64,000 nt of DNA, taken from NCBI RefSeq assembly GCF_900099695.1, contig NZ_FNCY01000001.1, positions 496,001 through 560,000 on the forward strand, given 5' to 3'. Numbering within the stretch: position 1 is the stretch's first letter; each line of letters opens with the position of its first letter. The notes beneath the pieces were generated by a model that was given only the letters and a program-made list of their open reading frames with translations, did not search any database and was not told where the DNA came from. Shown here one piece after another: positions 9,079 through 17,360 of the stretch. The translations under genes were made by a program, and so were the position numbers. The DNA comes from Propionivibrio dicarboxylicus (GTDB lineage: Bacteria > Pseudomonadota > Gammaproteobacteria > Burkholderiales > Rhodocyclaceae).

Positions 9079-9197
9079 AATTTGCCGAAGCGCAAGGTGC
9101 CGGTACCGACGAACAAGGCCAGAAAGAACAGGCCGGTCTCCTTTTCCCGCTTGGGATGCGAAAGCTTTTCAGTCTTATTCACTTCAGGAGTCATGCT

Positions 9198-10685
9198 ATG
9201 AAACTCAGGGTCAGGGCGTTTGCCGCCGTGGTTGCGTCGACGCTGGCGATTGCCGCGCAGGCGGACCAGACGATCAATACCGATGTCGTTGTGATTGGCG
9301 CCGGGGCGGCCGGTACTGCCGCCAGCTATGCCGCCGCAGAGAAGGGCGCCAAGGTCGTCGTGCTCGAAAAGCAGGCGCGCACAGGCGGTACCGGTCAGTT
9401 CTCGGAAGGCATCTTTGCCGTCGAGAGTTCCTTGCAGCGCGAGATGAACTACACCCTGACGACCGACCAGGCCTTCAAGCTGATCATGGACTACAGCCAC
9501 TGGCGCGCCAATCCGAAGCTGGTGCGTGCCTTTGTCGATAAGTCCGCCGATTCGATCGAGTGGTTGAAAGCCAACGGCGTGACCTTCGAAAAACTGACCT
9601 CCAATTATCCGGGCGGTCTGTACACCTGGCATATCTATCACGGCCGCGGCGCCGGCTGGATCAAGACGCTGCAGGACAAATTCACGGCGCTCGGTTATCC
9701 GATCATGACGGAAACATCGGCGACCGACCTGATCAAGGAAAACGGCAAGGTCGTCGGCGTGCTGGCCAAGAGCAAGGACGGCGAGAAGATCGAATTGCGC
9801 GCCAAATCGGTCATCATCGCCACCGGCGGCTTCGGCAACAACAAGGAAATGCTGGAGAAATACGTGCGCTTCCCGAATGCGATGCCGGTCGCCAACGTCG
9901 GCAAAACTGGCGACGGCATCCAGATGGCATGGGCCGCCGGCGCAGCGGCGGAGGGTACCGAAGTCGTGGCCTCGTACCGTCCGGGCCCGGTCGGCGAATC
10001 GACGACCTCGCACACCGGTGCCGCCGCCAAACAGCCGCATCTGTGGCTGAACCCGCGCGGCGAGCGTTTCGCCGATGAAGGCATCATCTTCCAGTGGCCG
10101 TTCGCCGGCAACGCGCTTGAAAAACAGGGCGGTACGATGTTCGTCGTCTTCGACCAGAATACGCTGGACTACATGAAGACCAAGGGCATTGACGTCGGCG
10201 TTGGCGTGATGGTGCCGGTGACGGCCAAGCTCGACAAATTCGACGAGCATTTCCAGCGTGGGCAGAAGAACGGGATCGCCTTCAAGGCCAATTCGGTCGA
10301 CGAACTCGCCAAGCTGACCGGCATGCCGGCCGAGGCGCTCAAGAAGACGATCACGCGTTACAACGAGAACGTTGCCGTGCGTCATGACCGCGATTTCGCC
10401 AAGGATGCCAAGTTCCTGCAAGCCGTGAGCAAGCCGCCGTTCTACGCGATCAAGAGCGTGGCGACGACCCTCGGCACGCTCGGCGGCGTCAAGGTCAACG
10501 AGAACCTGCAGGCGGTCAATCAACAGGAAGTACCGGTGCCGGGACTGTATGTCGTCGGCAACGATGCGGGTGGCATGTACGGCGACAGCTATGACCTGCT
10601 GATGGCCGGCAGCACGATCGGCTTTGCCGTCAATTCAGGTCGCATCGCCGGCGAGCACGCCGCGCAGGCGGCCAAGGCGCGCTAG
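9198..10685 (+). CDS. Secreted FAD-dependent oxidoreductase (flavocytochrome c/fumarate reductase flavoprotein superfamily), haem-free, substrate unknown
   Basis: This 495-residue protein has a Sec signal peptide (MKLRVRAFAAVV, cleavage after AQA near residue 22). An FAD_binding_2 fold follows at once: GAGAAGTAASYAA near residue 34, ARTGGTGQFSEGI near 65, and IATGGFGNN and GLYVVGNDAGG towards the end. No haem-binding motif is present. The conserved substrate motifs of fumarate reductases are altered: the usual HPT, TRD and NRLGGN segments are replaced by YRPG, IIFQWPF and DSYDLLMAGS. It is therefore unlikely to reduce fumarate. The ATG at 9198 has a GGAG site and follows a sigma-54 promoter. 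An external electron donor is needed; the nearby cytochrome c5 is one candidate. Confidence 0.85.
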   Translation: MKLRVRAFAAVVASTLAIAAQADQTINTDVVVIGAGAAGTAASYAAAEKGAKVVVLEKQARTGGTGQFSEGIFAVESSLQREMNYTLTTDQAFKLIMDYSHWRANPKLVRAFVDKSADSIEWLKANGVTFEKLTSNYPGGLYTWHIYHGRGAGWIKTLQDKFTALGYPIMTETSATDLIKENGKVVGVLAKSKDGEKIELRAKSVIIATGGFGNNKEMLEKYVRFPNAMPVANVGKTGDGIQMAWAAGAAAEGTEVVASYRPGPVGESTTSHTGAAAKQPHLWLNPRGERFADEGIIFQWPFAGNALEKQGGTMFVVFDQNTLDYMKTKGIDVGVGVMVPVTAKLDKFDEHFQRGQKNGIAFKANSVDELAKLTGMPAEALKKTITRYNENVAVRHDRDFAKDAKFLQAVSKPPFYAIKSVATTLGTLGGVKVNENLQAVNQQEVPVPGLYVVGNDAGGMYGDSYDLLMAGSTIGFAVNSGRIAGEHAAQAAKAR

Positions 10686-10786
10686 GCAGCGTCGCCGGGC
10701 GCCGGGAGTGTCTGACTTTTCCCGGCGCCGGTCGGCAACGTGGGCGGGCGTGCTAAGATCGTCCGCCCTGTTTGCCGACCCGTTCC

Positions 10787-11866
10787 ATGAGTGTGTCTTC
10801 GCCTGTTTCTTCCACGATTCCTGCCGATCCCTCGTTCTCCCGCCGCCTGATCGACTGGCAGCGTCGTTGCGGGCGCCATCAGTTGCCCTGGCAGTCGACG
10901 CGCGATGCCTATCGCGTCTGGCTGTCCGAAATCATGCTGCAGCAGACGCAGGTATCGACGGTCATTCCCTATTTCGCGCGTTTTATCGAGCGTTTTCCGA
11001 CGGTGGACGCCTTGGCGCGTGTGCCGGTCGAGTCGGTTCTCGAAAACTGGTCGGGACTCGGTTACTACGCTAGGGCGCGTAACCTGCACCGTTGCGCGCA
11101 AACGGTCGTCGAGCGATATGACGGTCAATTTCCGCAAGATCCCGAGGTGTTGGCGAGTTTGCCCGGAATCGGGCGCTCGACGGCAGCGGCGATTGCCGTT
11201 TTTGCCTTTGGCGTGCGCGCGGCGATCCTCGACGGCAACGTCAAGCGTGTATTCGCCCGGCATTTCGGCATCGCCGGTTTTCCTGGCGCGCCGGCCATCG
11301 AGCGGTCACTCTGGGCGCTCGCCGAGTCCTTGCTGCCGGGGGACGGAATCGAGGCGTATACGCAGGGCTTGATGGATCTGGGCGCGACCCTGTGCGTCCG
11401 CTCGACGCCCGATTGTGCCGCCTGTCCGCTCAATGCTTCTTGCCGCGCGCTGGCGCAGGGGCGTGTCGACGAACTGCCGGAGGCGCGACCGCGCAAGCCG
11501 CTGCCCGAGCGCGAAACGACGATGTGGCTACTGTCCGACGGCGAAAACGTCTTGTTGGAACAGCGTCCCGCCACCGGCATCTGGGGTGGGTTGCTCAGCC
11601 TGCCCGAGCAGGACGGCTGGAATAGTGCCGAAGCGTTGGCCGCGCGTTGCGGTTACCGCCTGGTTTCGCAGCAGGCATTGCCGGATCTGCGCCATACGTT
11701 CACGCATTTCCGCCTGCTCATGCATGTGTCGTTCTGTTGCGTCGAGGCACTGCCGCCGTCGGGCAGGCTGCCGGAACCATTGCTCTGGCGTCCCTGGTCG
11801 GCCTTGGCAAGCGCGGCGCTGCCGGCGCCGATACGGAAAATTCTCGAAGCGGCAGCTTCCCGGTAA
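10787..11866 (+). CDS. mutY: A/G-specific adenine DNA glycosylase MutY
   Basis: This 359-residue base-excision repair enzyme removes adenine mispaired with 8-oxoguanine. The catalytic Glu lies in SEIMLQQTQV near residue 46. The helix-hairpin-helix is LPGIGRSTAAAIAVFAFG near 125, followed by the catalytic Asp in ILDGNVKRV. Four cysteines with spacing C-X6-C-X2-C-X5-C (CVRSTPDCAACPLNASC, near residue 205) bind the [4Fe-4S] cluster. The C-terminal 120 residues are the NUDIX-like 8-oxoG recognition domain. The ATG at 10787 gives the usual family length. It is convergent with the GntR gene, with only 18 bases between stops. Confidence 0.95.
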   Translation: MSVSSPVSSTIPADPSFSRRLIDWQRRCGRHQLPWQSTRDAYRVWLSEIMLQQTQVSTVIPYFARFIERFPTVDALARVPVESVLENWSGLGYYARARNLHRCAQTVVERYDGQFPQDPEVLASLPGIGRSTAAAIAVFAFGVRAAILDGNVKRVFARHFGIAGFPGAPAIERSLWALAESLLPGDGIEAYTQGLMDLGATLCVRSTPDCAACPLNASCRALAQGRVDELPEARPRKPLPERETTMWLLSDGENVLLEQRPATGIWGGLLSLPEQDGWNSAEALAARCGYRLVSQQALPDLRHTFTHFRLLMHVSFCCVEALPPSGRLPEPLLWRPWSALASAALPAPIRKILEAAASR

Positions 11867-11884
11867 CCTTTAGGTCGTACGACG

Positions 11885-12637
11885 TCAGTCCTGTACGGGT
11901 AGGTCGATCGGCGCGGAATTCTCGCTGGCGCGCTTGAGTCGTTCGCGGCTGTTGGTCAGGTGCATGCGCATGGCGGCGCTCGCTGCCTGCGGGTCCTGCC
12001 GGTAGATCGCGTCGAGGATCGCCTCGTGTTCGCGATTCGTGCGCAGCAGGTAGTCCTGGCCCGGTTCGAGCGAGAGCTTGGAAATGTCGATGCGTGTGCG
12101 CGGGATGGTCGTCGGGCCGAGGTGCCGGTAGAACTCCTCGAAATACTTGTTGTGGGTGGCCAGCGCAATCTGCAGGTGGAACTGGAAATCGGCCTCGATC
12201 GAGCGTTCGCCTTTGCGGACGCCTTGCTCGAAGGCGGCAAGCGCCTCACGCATCAGGCCGAGCTGCTCTTCGGTGCGCCGTTGCGCGGCAAGCCCCGCCG
12301 CCTCGGTTTCCAGGCTGATGCGCAGTTCCAGCATGGCGAGCACATCGCGGATGGTGACGACGGTGGTCAGGTCGAGCTTCGGCGCCGAAGGCGCCCGCGC
12401 GAAGGTGCCGACGCCATGTCGGGTCTCGACGAGTCCGGCCGCTTGTAGCCGTGACATGGCCTCGCGCACCACGGTTCGGCTGACGCCCTGTTCGACCATC
12501 AGTTCGGGTTCCGTCGGCAACTTGTCGCCGGGACGATAACGACCGGAGCGAATCCGTTCCGCCAGGTCGTTCATCACTTCCTGCGCGAGGCTGACGGGGC
12601 GTCGGCGGGGCTGGACGGCGGTTTTTTCGTTGTTCAT
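11885..12637 (-). CDS. GntR-family (FadR subfamily) transcriptional regulator of the aldarate locus
   Basis: This 250-residue regulator has an N-terminal winged helix (about residues 14-80: LAERIRSGRYRPGDKLPTEPE then SRTVVREAMSRLQAAGLVE). It is followed by an all-helical FCD ligand domain with the metal/ligand His and Asp positions spread over residues 95-235. FadR-subfamily proteins usually bind acids such as sugar acids. It is divergent from gudD and separated from it by 168 bases holding a promoter and an imperfect palindrome. It is therefore probably the aldarate-responsive repressor of the operon and of itself. The effector is inferred, not shown. Confidence 0.9.
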   Translation of the reverse strand: MNNEKTAVQPRRRPVSLAQEVMNDLAERIRSGRYRPGDKLPTEPELMVEQGVSRTVVREAMSRLQAAGLVETRHGVGTFARAPSAPKLDLTTVVTIRDVLAMLELRISLETEAAGLAAQRRTEEQLGLMREALAAFEQGVRKGERSIEADFQFHLQIALATHNKYFEEFYRHLGPTTIPRTRIDISKLSLEPGQDYLLRTNREHEAILDAIYRQDPQAASAAMRMHLTNSRERLKRASENSAPIDLPVQD

Positions 12638-12669
12638 GGCGGGCGAAGTAAAAAGGGGAGGGATGCCTA

Positions 12670-12697
12670 TTGCAAATATTCTACATCACTTTATACT
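12670..12697 (+). promoter_or_regulatory. Sigma-70-type promoter for gudD
   Basis: TTGCAA (12670-12675), a 16-base spacer, and TATACT (12692-12697) make a good vegetative promoter. The expected start site near 12704 falls inside the palindrome at 12701-12725, as expected if a repressor blocks it. Confidence 0.55.
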
Positions 12698-12700
12698 CCA

Positions 12701-12725
12701 TGATACGACGTACGACGACGTATGA
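12701..12725. promoter_or_regulatory. Imperfect palindrome, candidate GntR operator
   Basis: TGATACGACG (12701-12710) and CGACGTATGA (12716-12725) are inverted repeats matching at 8 of 10 positions around TACGA. FadR-subfamily operators are short palindromes of this kind. It lies between the divergent regulator and gudD and overlaps the predicted transcription start. Confidence 0.5.
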
Positions 12726-12805
12726 CGAAGTGGCGCAAGACGGGTGTGAAATGCGGCCCGTCGGTCCTTCCAGGTTGGGGAATAAATAAATTCGCGGAGG
12801 TCATC

Positions 12806-14155
12806 TTGGTTTCAGCAGGGCAAACTATCAGCGGCGCACCGAAGGTTACGGATCTGCAGGTCATTCCGGTCGCCGGGCAGGACAGCATGGAGCTCAACCT
12901 GTCGGGGGCGCATGGGCCGTTTTTCACGCGCAATATCGTCATCCTCAAGGATAGCGCCGGCAACACCGGTCTCGGCGAGGTGCCGGGCGGCGAGAAAATC
13001 CGGCAGACGATCGAGGACGCACGCTCCCTGATCATCGGCAAAACGCTCGGCGAATACAACAATGTTCTCAATGCCATGCGTTCGGCGTTTGCCGATCGCG
13101 ACGTCGGTGGCCGTGGCCTCCAGACCTTCGACCTGCGCACGACGATCCACGCGGTGACCGCGGTCGAATCGGCCTTTCTCGATCTGCTTGGCCAGTTCAT
13201 GAACGTGCCGGTGGCGGCATTGCTCGGTGAGGGCATGCAACGCGAGGCGGTCGAAATCCTCGGCTACCTCTTCTACATCGGCGACCGCAAGAAGACGAAT
13301 CTCAACTATCGCAGCGAAGAAAACGCGGACGACGCCTGGTTCCGCCTGCGCAACGAGGAAGCACTCACTGCCGAATCGATTGTGCGCCTGGCCGAGGCGA
13401 CGCACGCGCGCTACGGCTTCAACGATTTCAAGCTGAAGGGCGGCGTGCTGTCCGGCGACGAGGAAATGGAGGCGATCATCGCCTTGCATGAACGCTTCCC
13501 GCAGGCGCGCATCACGCTTGATCCGAATGGCGCCTGGTCGCTGGCCGAGGCGATTCGCCTGTGTCGCGACAAGCATGGCATCCTCGCCTATGCCGAGGAT
13601 CCGACCGGCGCCGAAGCCGGCTTCTCCGGCCGCGAGGTGATGGCCGAGTTCCGCCGCGCCACCGGCTTGCCGACGGCGACCAACATGATCGCTACCGACT
13701 GGCGCCAGATGGCGCATTCGATCCAGTTGCAATCGGTCGATATCCCGCTCGCCGACCCGCATTTCTGGACGATGCAGGGTTCGGTTCGCGTCGCGCAGCT
13801 GTGCGACATGTTCGGGCTGACCTGGGGATCGCACTCGAACAATCACTTCGACATCTCGCTGGCGATGTTTACGCATGTCGGCGCGGCGGCGCCGGGCAAG
13901 GTGACGGCGATCGACACGCATTGGATCTGGCAGGACGGTCAGCGTCTGACCAAGGAGCCGTATCAGATCAAGGACGGTCTGATCCGCGTGCCCAAAAAGC
14001 CGGGCCTCGGTTTGGAGCTCGACATGGCCGAAGTCGAAAAAGCGCATCAGGCCTACCTGGCGATGGGCTTGGGCGCGCGCGACGATGCGGTGGCCATGCA
14101 GTTCCTGATTCCGGGCTGGAAATTTGACAACAAGCGCCCCTGTCTCGTGCGCTGA
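12806..14155 (+). CDS. gudD: Glucarate dehydratase
   Basis: This 449-residue enolase-superfamily enzyme dehydrates D-glucarate (and L-idarate) to 5-keto-4-deoxyglucarate. The N-terminus closely follows GudD of E. coli ([31 protein letters not shown]). Active-site elements are the KxK pair in FKLKGG near residue 210, metal ligands in LDPNGAW, AEDPTG and NMIATDW, and the catalytic His in [11 protein letters not shown] near 340. I chose the TTG start at 12806: it sits five bases after a perfect GGAGG and gives the expected length (E. coli GudD has 446). An ATG at 12722 would add 28 unrelated residues and lies within the operator. It is first in the operon. Confidence 0.95.
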   Translation: MVSAGQTISGAPKVTDLQVIPVAGQDSMELNLSGAHGPFFTRNIVILKDSAGNTGLGEVPGGEKIRQTIEDARSLIIGKTLGEYNNVLNAMRSAFADRDVGGRGLQTFDLRTTIHAVTAVESAFLDLLGQFMNVPVAALLGEGMQREAVEILGYLFYIGDRKKTNLNYRSEENADDAWFRLRNEEALTAESIVRLAEATHARYGFNDFKLKGGVLSGDEEMEAIIALHERFPQARITLDPNGAWSLAEAIRLCRDKHGILAYAEDPTGAEAGFSGREVMAEFRRATGLPTATNMIATDWRQMAHSIQLQSVDIPLADPHFWTMQGSVRVAQLCDMFGLTWGSHSNNHFDISLAMFTHVGAAAPGKVTAIDTHWIWQDGQRLTKEPYQIKDGLIRVPKKPGLGLELDMAEVEKAHQAYLAMGLGARDDAVAMQFLIPGWKFDNKRPCLVR

Positions 14156-14176
14156 GGAAAGAAAAGGAAAAAAATC

Positions 14177-14956
14177 ATGAGTGAACAACAGGTGTATTCC
14201 GCTTTTCCAAATACCTTTCGCCGCGACCTGAAGGCCGGCAAACTGTTGATTGGTTGCTGGAGTTCGCTGGGCAGCTATATCACCACCGAAGTCCTCGGTG
14301 TCGCCGGTTTCGACTGGCTGTTGCTCGATGCCGAACATTCGCCGAACGACGCGATCAACCTGATTCCGCAGTTGATGGCCCTGAAGGACAGCCGCAGCGC
14401 GCCGGTGGTCCGGCCGCAATGGAACGACACGGTGCAAATCAAGCGCCTGCTCGACGCCGGTTTCCACAATTTTCTCATTCCCTTCGTGCAGTCGGCCGAG
14501 GAGGCGCGCGCTGCCGTCGCCGCGACGCGCTATCCGCCGCAGGGCGTGCGCGGTGTGTCGGTATCGCAACGGAATAACCGCTACGGCACGGTCAAGGACT
14601 ATCTCAAGATCGTCAATGACAACATCACGGTGATGGTGCAGATCGAAAATCAGGTCGGCGTCGATGCGATCGACGAGATCTGCGCCGTCGAGGGGGTGGA
14701 TGGCATCTTCATCGGCCCGTCCGACCTCTCGGCTTCGCTCGGTTTCCTCGGCAATCCGCTGCAGCCGGAAGTTCAGGCGGCGATGCAGAAGATCTGCGCC
14801 AGCGCCAAAGCGCACGGCAAACCGATCGGCATTCTGGCGCCGGTCGAGGCGGATGCGCGCCGTTATATCGAGATGGGCGCGACCTTCGTCGCCGTCGGCA
14901 GCGATCTCGGTGTTTTCCGGAATGCCACGCAAGCCTTGCGCGACAAGTTTCTTTGA
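14177..14956 (+). CDS. garL: 2-dehydro-3-deoxyglucarate aldolase (HpcH/HpaI family)
   Basis: This 259-residue class II aldolase splits 5-keto-4-deoxy-D-glucarate (or 2-keto-3-deoxyglucarate) into pyruvate and tartronate semialdehyde. Family signatures are [10 protein letters not shown] near residue 52, the metal-binding Glu in MVQIEN near 157, and [14 protein letters not shown] near 177 with the metal Asp. Length matches E. coli GarL (256). It follows gudD by 21 bases with an AGGAAA site and acts directly on the gudD product. Confidence 0.94.
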   Translation: MSEQQVYSAFPNTFRRDLKAGKLLIGCWSSLGSYITTEVLGVAGFDWLLLDAEHSPNDAINLIPQLMALKDSRSAPVVRPQWNDTVQIKRLLDAGFHNFLIPFVQSAEEARAAVAATRYPPQGVRGVSVSQRNNRYGTVKDYLKIVNDNITVMVQIENQVGVDAIDEICAVEGVDGIFIGPSDLSASLGFLGNPLQPEVQAAMQKICASAKAHGKPIGILAPVEADARRYIEMGATFVAVGSDLGVFRNATQALRDKFL

Positions 14957-15025
14957 GCATTGTCGGTACCAATGTCATTATTAACGCAGTTCAGGCTGCG
15001 ACCCTTTGAACAGGAGAAGTGAAAA

Positions 15026-15916
15026 ATGAGCAAGATCGGTTTTGTCGGTTTGGGGATCATGGGTTCGCCGATGGCGGGTCATCTGATTGCTGCGGGACAC
15101 GAGGTCTATCTCTTCAACATTCCGAGCATCCCGCAGGCCCTGATCGACGCCGGTGGCAAGGCGTGCAGTTGCGGTAAGGAAGTCGCGCAGAAAGCCGACA
15201 TCATCATCACGATGGTGCCCGATACGCCGCATGTCGCCGCCGCCCTCTTCGATGCCAACGGAATTGCCGAAGGCTTGTCGGCCGGCAAGATCGTCGTCGA
15301 TATGAGCTCGATCTCGCCGATCGAGACCAAAGAGTTTGCCAAGAAGATCAACGCCCTCGGCTGCGAATACCTCGATGCGCCGGTATCCGGCGGCGAGGTC
15401 GGCGCCAAGAACGCCACCCTGTCGATCATGGTCGGCGGTAGCCAGGCGAGCTTCGACACGGTCAAGCCGCTGTTCGACCTGATGGGCAAGAACATCACGC
15501 TGGTCGGTGGCAACGGCGACGGGCAGACGGCCAAGGTCGCCAATCAGATCATCGTCGCGCTGAACATCGAGGCAGTCGCCGAAGCGCTGCTCTTCGCCGC
15601 CAAGGCGGGTGCCGATCCGGCCAAGGTGCGCGAGGCGCTGATGGGCGGTTTCGCTTCGTCGAAGATCCTCGAGATCCACGGCGACCGCATGGTCAAGCGC
15701 ACCTTCAATCCGGGCTTCCGCATCGAACTGCACCAGAAGGACCTCAACCTGGCGCTCTCGTCGGCGCGCAAACTCGGCCTGTCGCTGCCGAACACGGCAA
15801 CGGCGCAGGAGCTCTTCAACAGTTGCGCCGCGCACGGCGGCAGCGCCTGGGATCACTCGGGCATGGTGCGCGCGCTCGAACTGATGGCCAATTTCGAGAT
15901 CGGGCAAAAAGCCTGA
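15026..15916 (+). CDS. garR: Tartronate semialdehyde reductase (2-hydroxy-3-oxopropionate reductase)
   Basis: This 296-residue beta-hydroxyacid dehydrogenase reduces tartronate semialdehyde to D-glycerate. The Rossmann start is GFVGLGIMGSPMAGHL at residues 5-20. The substrate motif DAPVSGGEVGAKN lies near residue 118 and the catalytic Lys is in QTAKVANQI near 170. Length equals E. coli GarR (294-296). It has an AGGAG site. It takes the aldolase product and feeds the kinase encoded next. Confidence 0.94.
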   Translation: MSKIGFVGLGIMGSPMAGHLIAAGHEVYLFNIPSIPQALIDAGGKACSCGKEVAQKADIIITMVPDTPHVAAALFDANGIAEGLSAGKIVVDMSSISPIETKEFAKKINALGCEYLDAPVSGGEVGAKNATLSIMVGGSQASFDTVKPLFDLMGKNITLVGGNGDGQTAKVANQIIVALNIEAVAEALLFAAKAGADPAKVREALMGGFASSKILEIHGDRMVKRTFNPGFRIELHQKDLNLALSSARKLGLSLPNTATAQELFNSCAAHGGSAWDHSGMVRALELMANFEIGQKA

Positions 15917-15927
15917 TCGCGTCATCA

Positions 15928-15966
15928 CTTCGTCATCGTGCCGGCCGCACCGGGGCGGTGACGAAG
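15928..15966 (+). other. Intergenic hairpin between garR and the glycerate kinase gene
   Basis: CTTCGTCA (15928-15935) is complementary to TGACGAAG (15959-15966), with further GC pairing inside. There is no T-run, so it may adjust mRNA stability between the two operon genes rather than terminate. Confidence 0.4.
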
Positions 15967-16003
15967 GGTATTCATCAAACATTGTCAGGGACGGAATCGG
16001 CGA

Positions 16004-17272
16004 ATGAGTACTGCAATCAATCCGCGTCAATTGCTCGAGGACATGTTCCGGGCGGCGATCGAATCGGCTCAGCCGCACCATGGCATTCCGCGCCATTTGC
16101 CGGCGCCGCCGCGCGGCCGCTTGATCGTCATCGGTGCCGGCAAGGCCTCGGCGGCGATGGCGCGCGTCCTTGAAGACCACTATCTCGGATCGCTTTCCGG
16201 GCTGGTGGTGACGCGGTACGGCTATGCCGTGCCCTGCAGCAAGATCGAGATTGTCGAGGCCGCCCACCCGGTGCCGGATGCGGCGGGGTTGAAGGCGGCG
16301 CAGCGCATCCTCGATCTCGTCGAGGGGCTGACGCCTGACGATCTCGTGCTCTGCCTGATTTCGGGCGGCGGTTCGGCCCTGATGCCCTTGCCCTTGCCGG
16401 GGATCAGTCTCGAAGACAAGCAGGCCGTTAATCGCGAATTGCTCAAGTCCGGTGCCAGCATCAGCGAAATGAATTGCGTGCGCCGCCATTTGTCGGCAAT
16501 CAAGGGCGGACGCCTGGCGGCGGCCTGCCATCCGGCGAAGGTAGTGACCCTGCTGATTTCCGATGTGCCGGGCGACGGACCCTGCGATATCGCCTCCGGT
16601 CCGACGGTCGGCGATCCGACCTCGTGCGAGGACGCGCTGGCGATCGTTCGCCGTTACGGCATACAGTTGCCGCCGGCGGTGCTCGAAACGCTGGCAAGCG
16701 GGCGTGGCGAATCGATCAAGCCCGACGATCCGCGCCTTGCCGGCAGCGAAACCCACTTCATCGCGACGCCGATGATGGCGCTTGAAGCTGCTGCTGCCGT
16801 GGCTCGTCAGGCCGGCATTCCGGCGCACATTCTCGGCGATGCGATCGAAGGCGAAGCCCGCGATGTTGGCAAGGTGATGGCCGGAATCGCGCGCCAGGTC
16901 GTGCGCTTCCAGCAGCCCTTCCAGCCGCCGTGCGTGCTGCTGTCGGGTGGCGAGACGACGGTGACGGTGCGCGGTAACGGTCGCGGCGGTCGCAATGTCG
17001 AATATTTGCTATCGCTCGGCGTTGCCCTCGACGGGTTGCCGAACGTTCATGCGATCGCCGGGGATACCGACGGCGTCGATGGGCAGGAAGAAATCGCCGG
17101 CGCCATTCTTGCGCCCGATTCGCTTGCCCGTGCTTGGGAAAAGGGTATCCGGCCGAAGGATGCGCTGGCCGATAACGATGGACACGGCTTTTTTGGGGCG
17201 TTGGGCGATGCGGTCGTGACCGGGCCGACGCTGACCAACGTCAATGATTTCCGGGCGGTGCTGATCTTATGA
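16004..17272 (+). CDS. Glycerate 2-kinase, MOFRL/TtuD-GckA family
   Basis: This 422-residue ATP-dependent kinase phosphorylates D-glycerate, in this family normally at the 2-hydroxyl to give 2-phosphoglycerate for lower glycolysis. The N-terminal DUF4147 Rossmann-like domain has IGAGKASAAMA near residue 44 and LISGGGSALMPLP near 120. The C-terminal MOFRL domain has LSGGETTVTVRGNGRGGRN near 312 and AGDTDGVDG near 350. It is not related to the GarK/GlxK kinases of E. coli, so it replaces them here. The names ttuD and gckA are both in use. It is the last catabolic step of the aldarate route. Confidence 0.92.
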   Translation: MSTAINPRQLLEDMFRAAIESAQPHHGIPRHLPAPPRGRLIVIGAGKASAAMARVLEDHYLGSLSGLVVTRYGYAVPCSKIEIVEAAHPVPDAAGLKAAQRILDLVEGLTPDDLVLCLISGGGSALMPLPLPGISLEDKQAVNRELLKSGASISEMNCVRRHLSAIKGGRLAAACHPAKVVTLLISDVPGDGPCDIASGPTVGDPTSCEDALAIVRRYGIQLPPAVLETLASGRGESIKPDDPRLAGSETHFIATPMMALEAAAAVARQAGIPAHILGDAIEGEARDVGKVMAGIARQVVRFQQPFQPPCVLLSGGETTVTVRGNGRGGRNVEYLLSLGVALDGLPNVHAIAGDTDGVDGQEEIAGAILAPDSLARAWEKGIRPKDALADNDGHGFFGALGDAVVTGPTLTNVNDFRAVLIL

Positions 17273-17297
17273 CTGCTGGCGCGCCAGCCCGAACCGG

Positions 17298-17319
17298 CGT
17301 CCGTGCTTGAACGCGGACG
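17298..17319 (+). other. Short hairpin before tctC
   Basis: CGTCCG (17298-17303) pairs with CGGACG (17314-17319) around a 10-base loop, between the kinase and transporter genes. The function is unknown; it might mark a processing site at the start of the transporter part of the transcript. Confidence 0.3.
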
Positions 17320-17360
17320 TCCTGCAACACAGTTCATAAACCACGGAGGAGAGGTTCACC

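Noticed and set aside
9198-10685. A fumarate reductase (flavocytochrome c3) call for the flavoprotein
   Set aside because: It lacks haem sites and the conserved HPT, TRD and NRLGGN substrate motifs; only the FAD fold supports the superfamily.
12812-14932. A 706-residue minus-strand frame opposite gudD and garL
   Set aside because: Both plus-strand genes are firmly identified; the opposite frame has shadow composition only.
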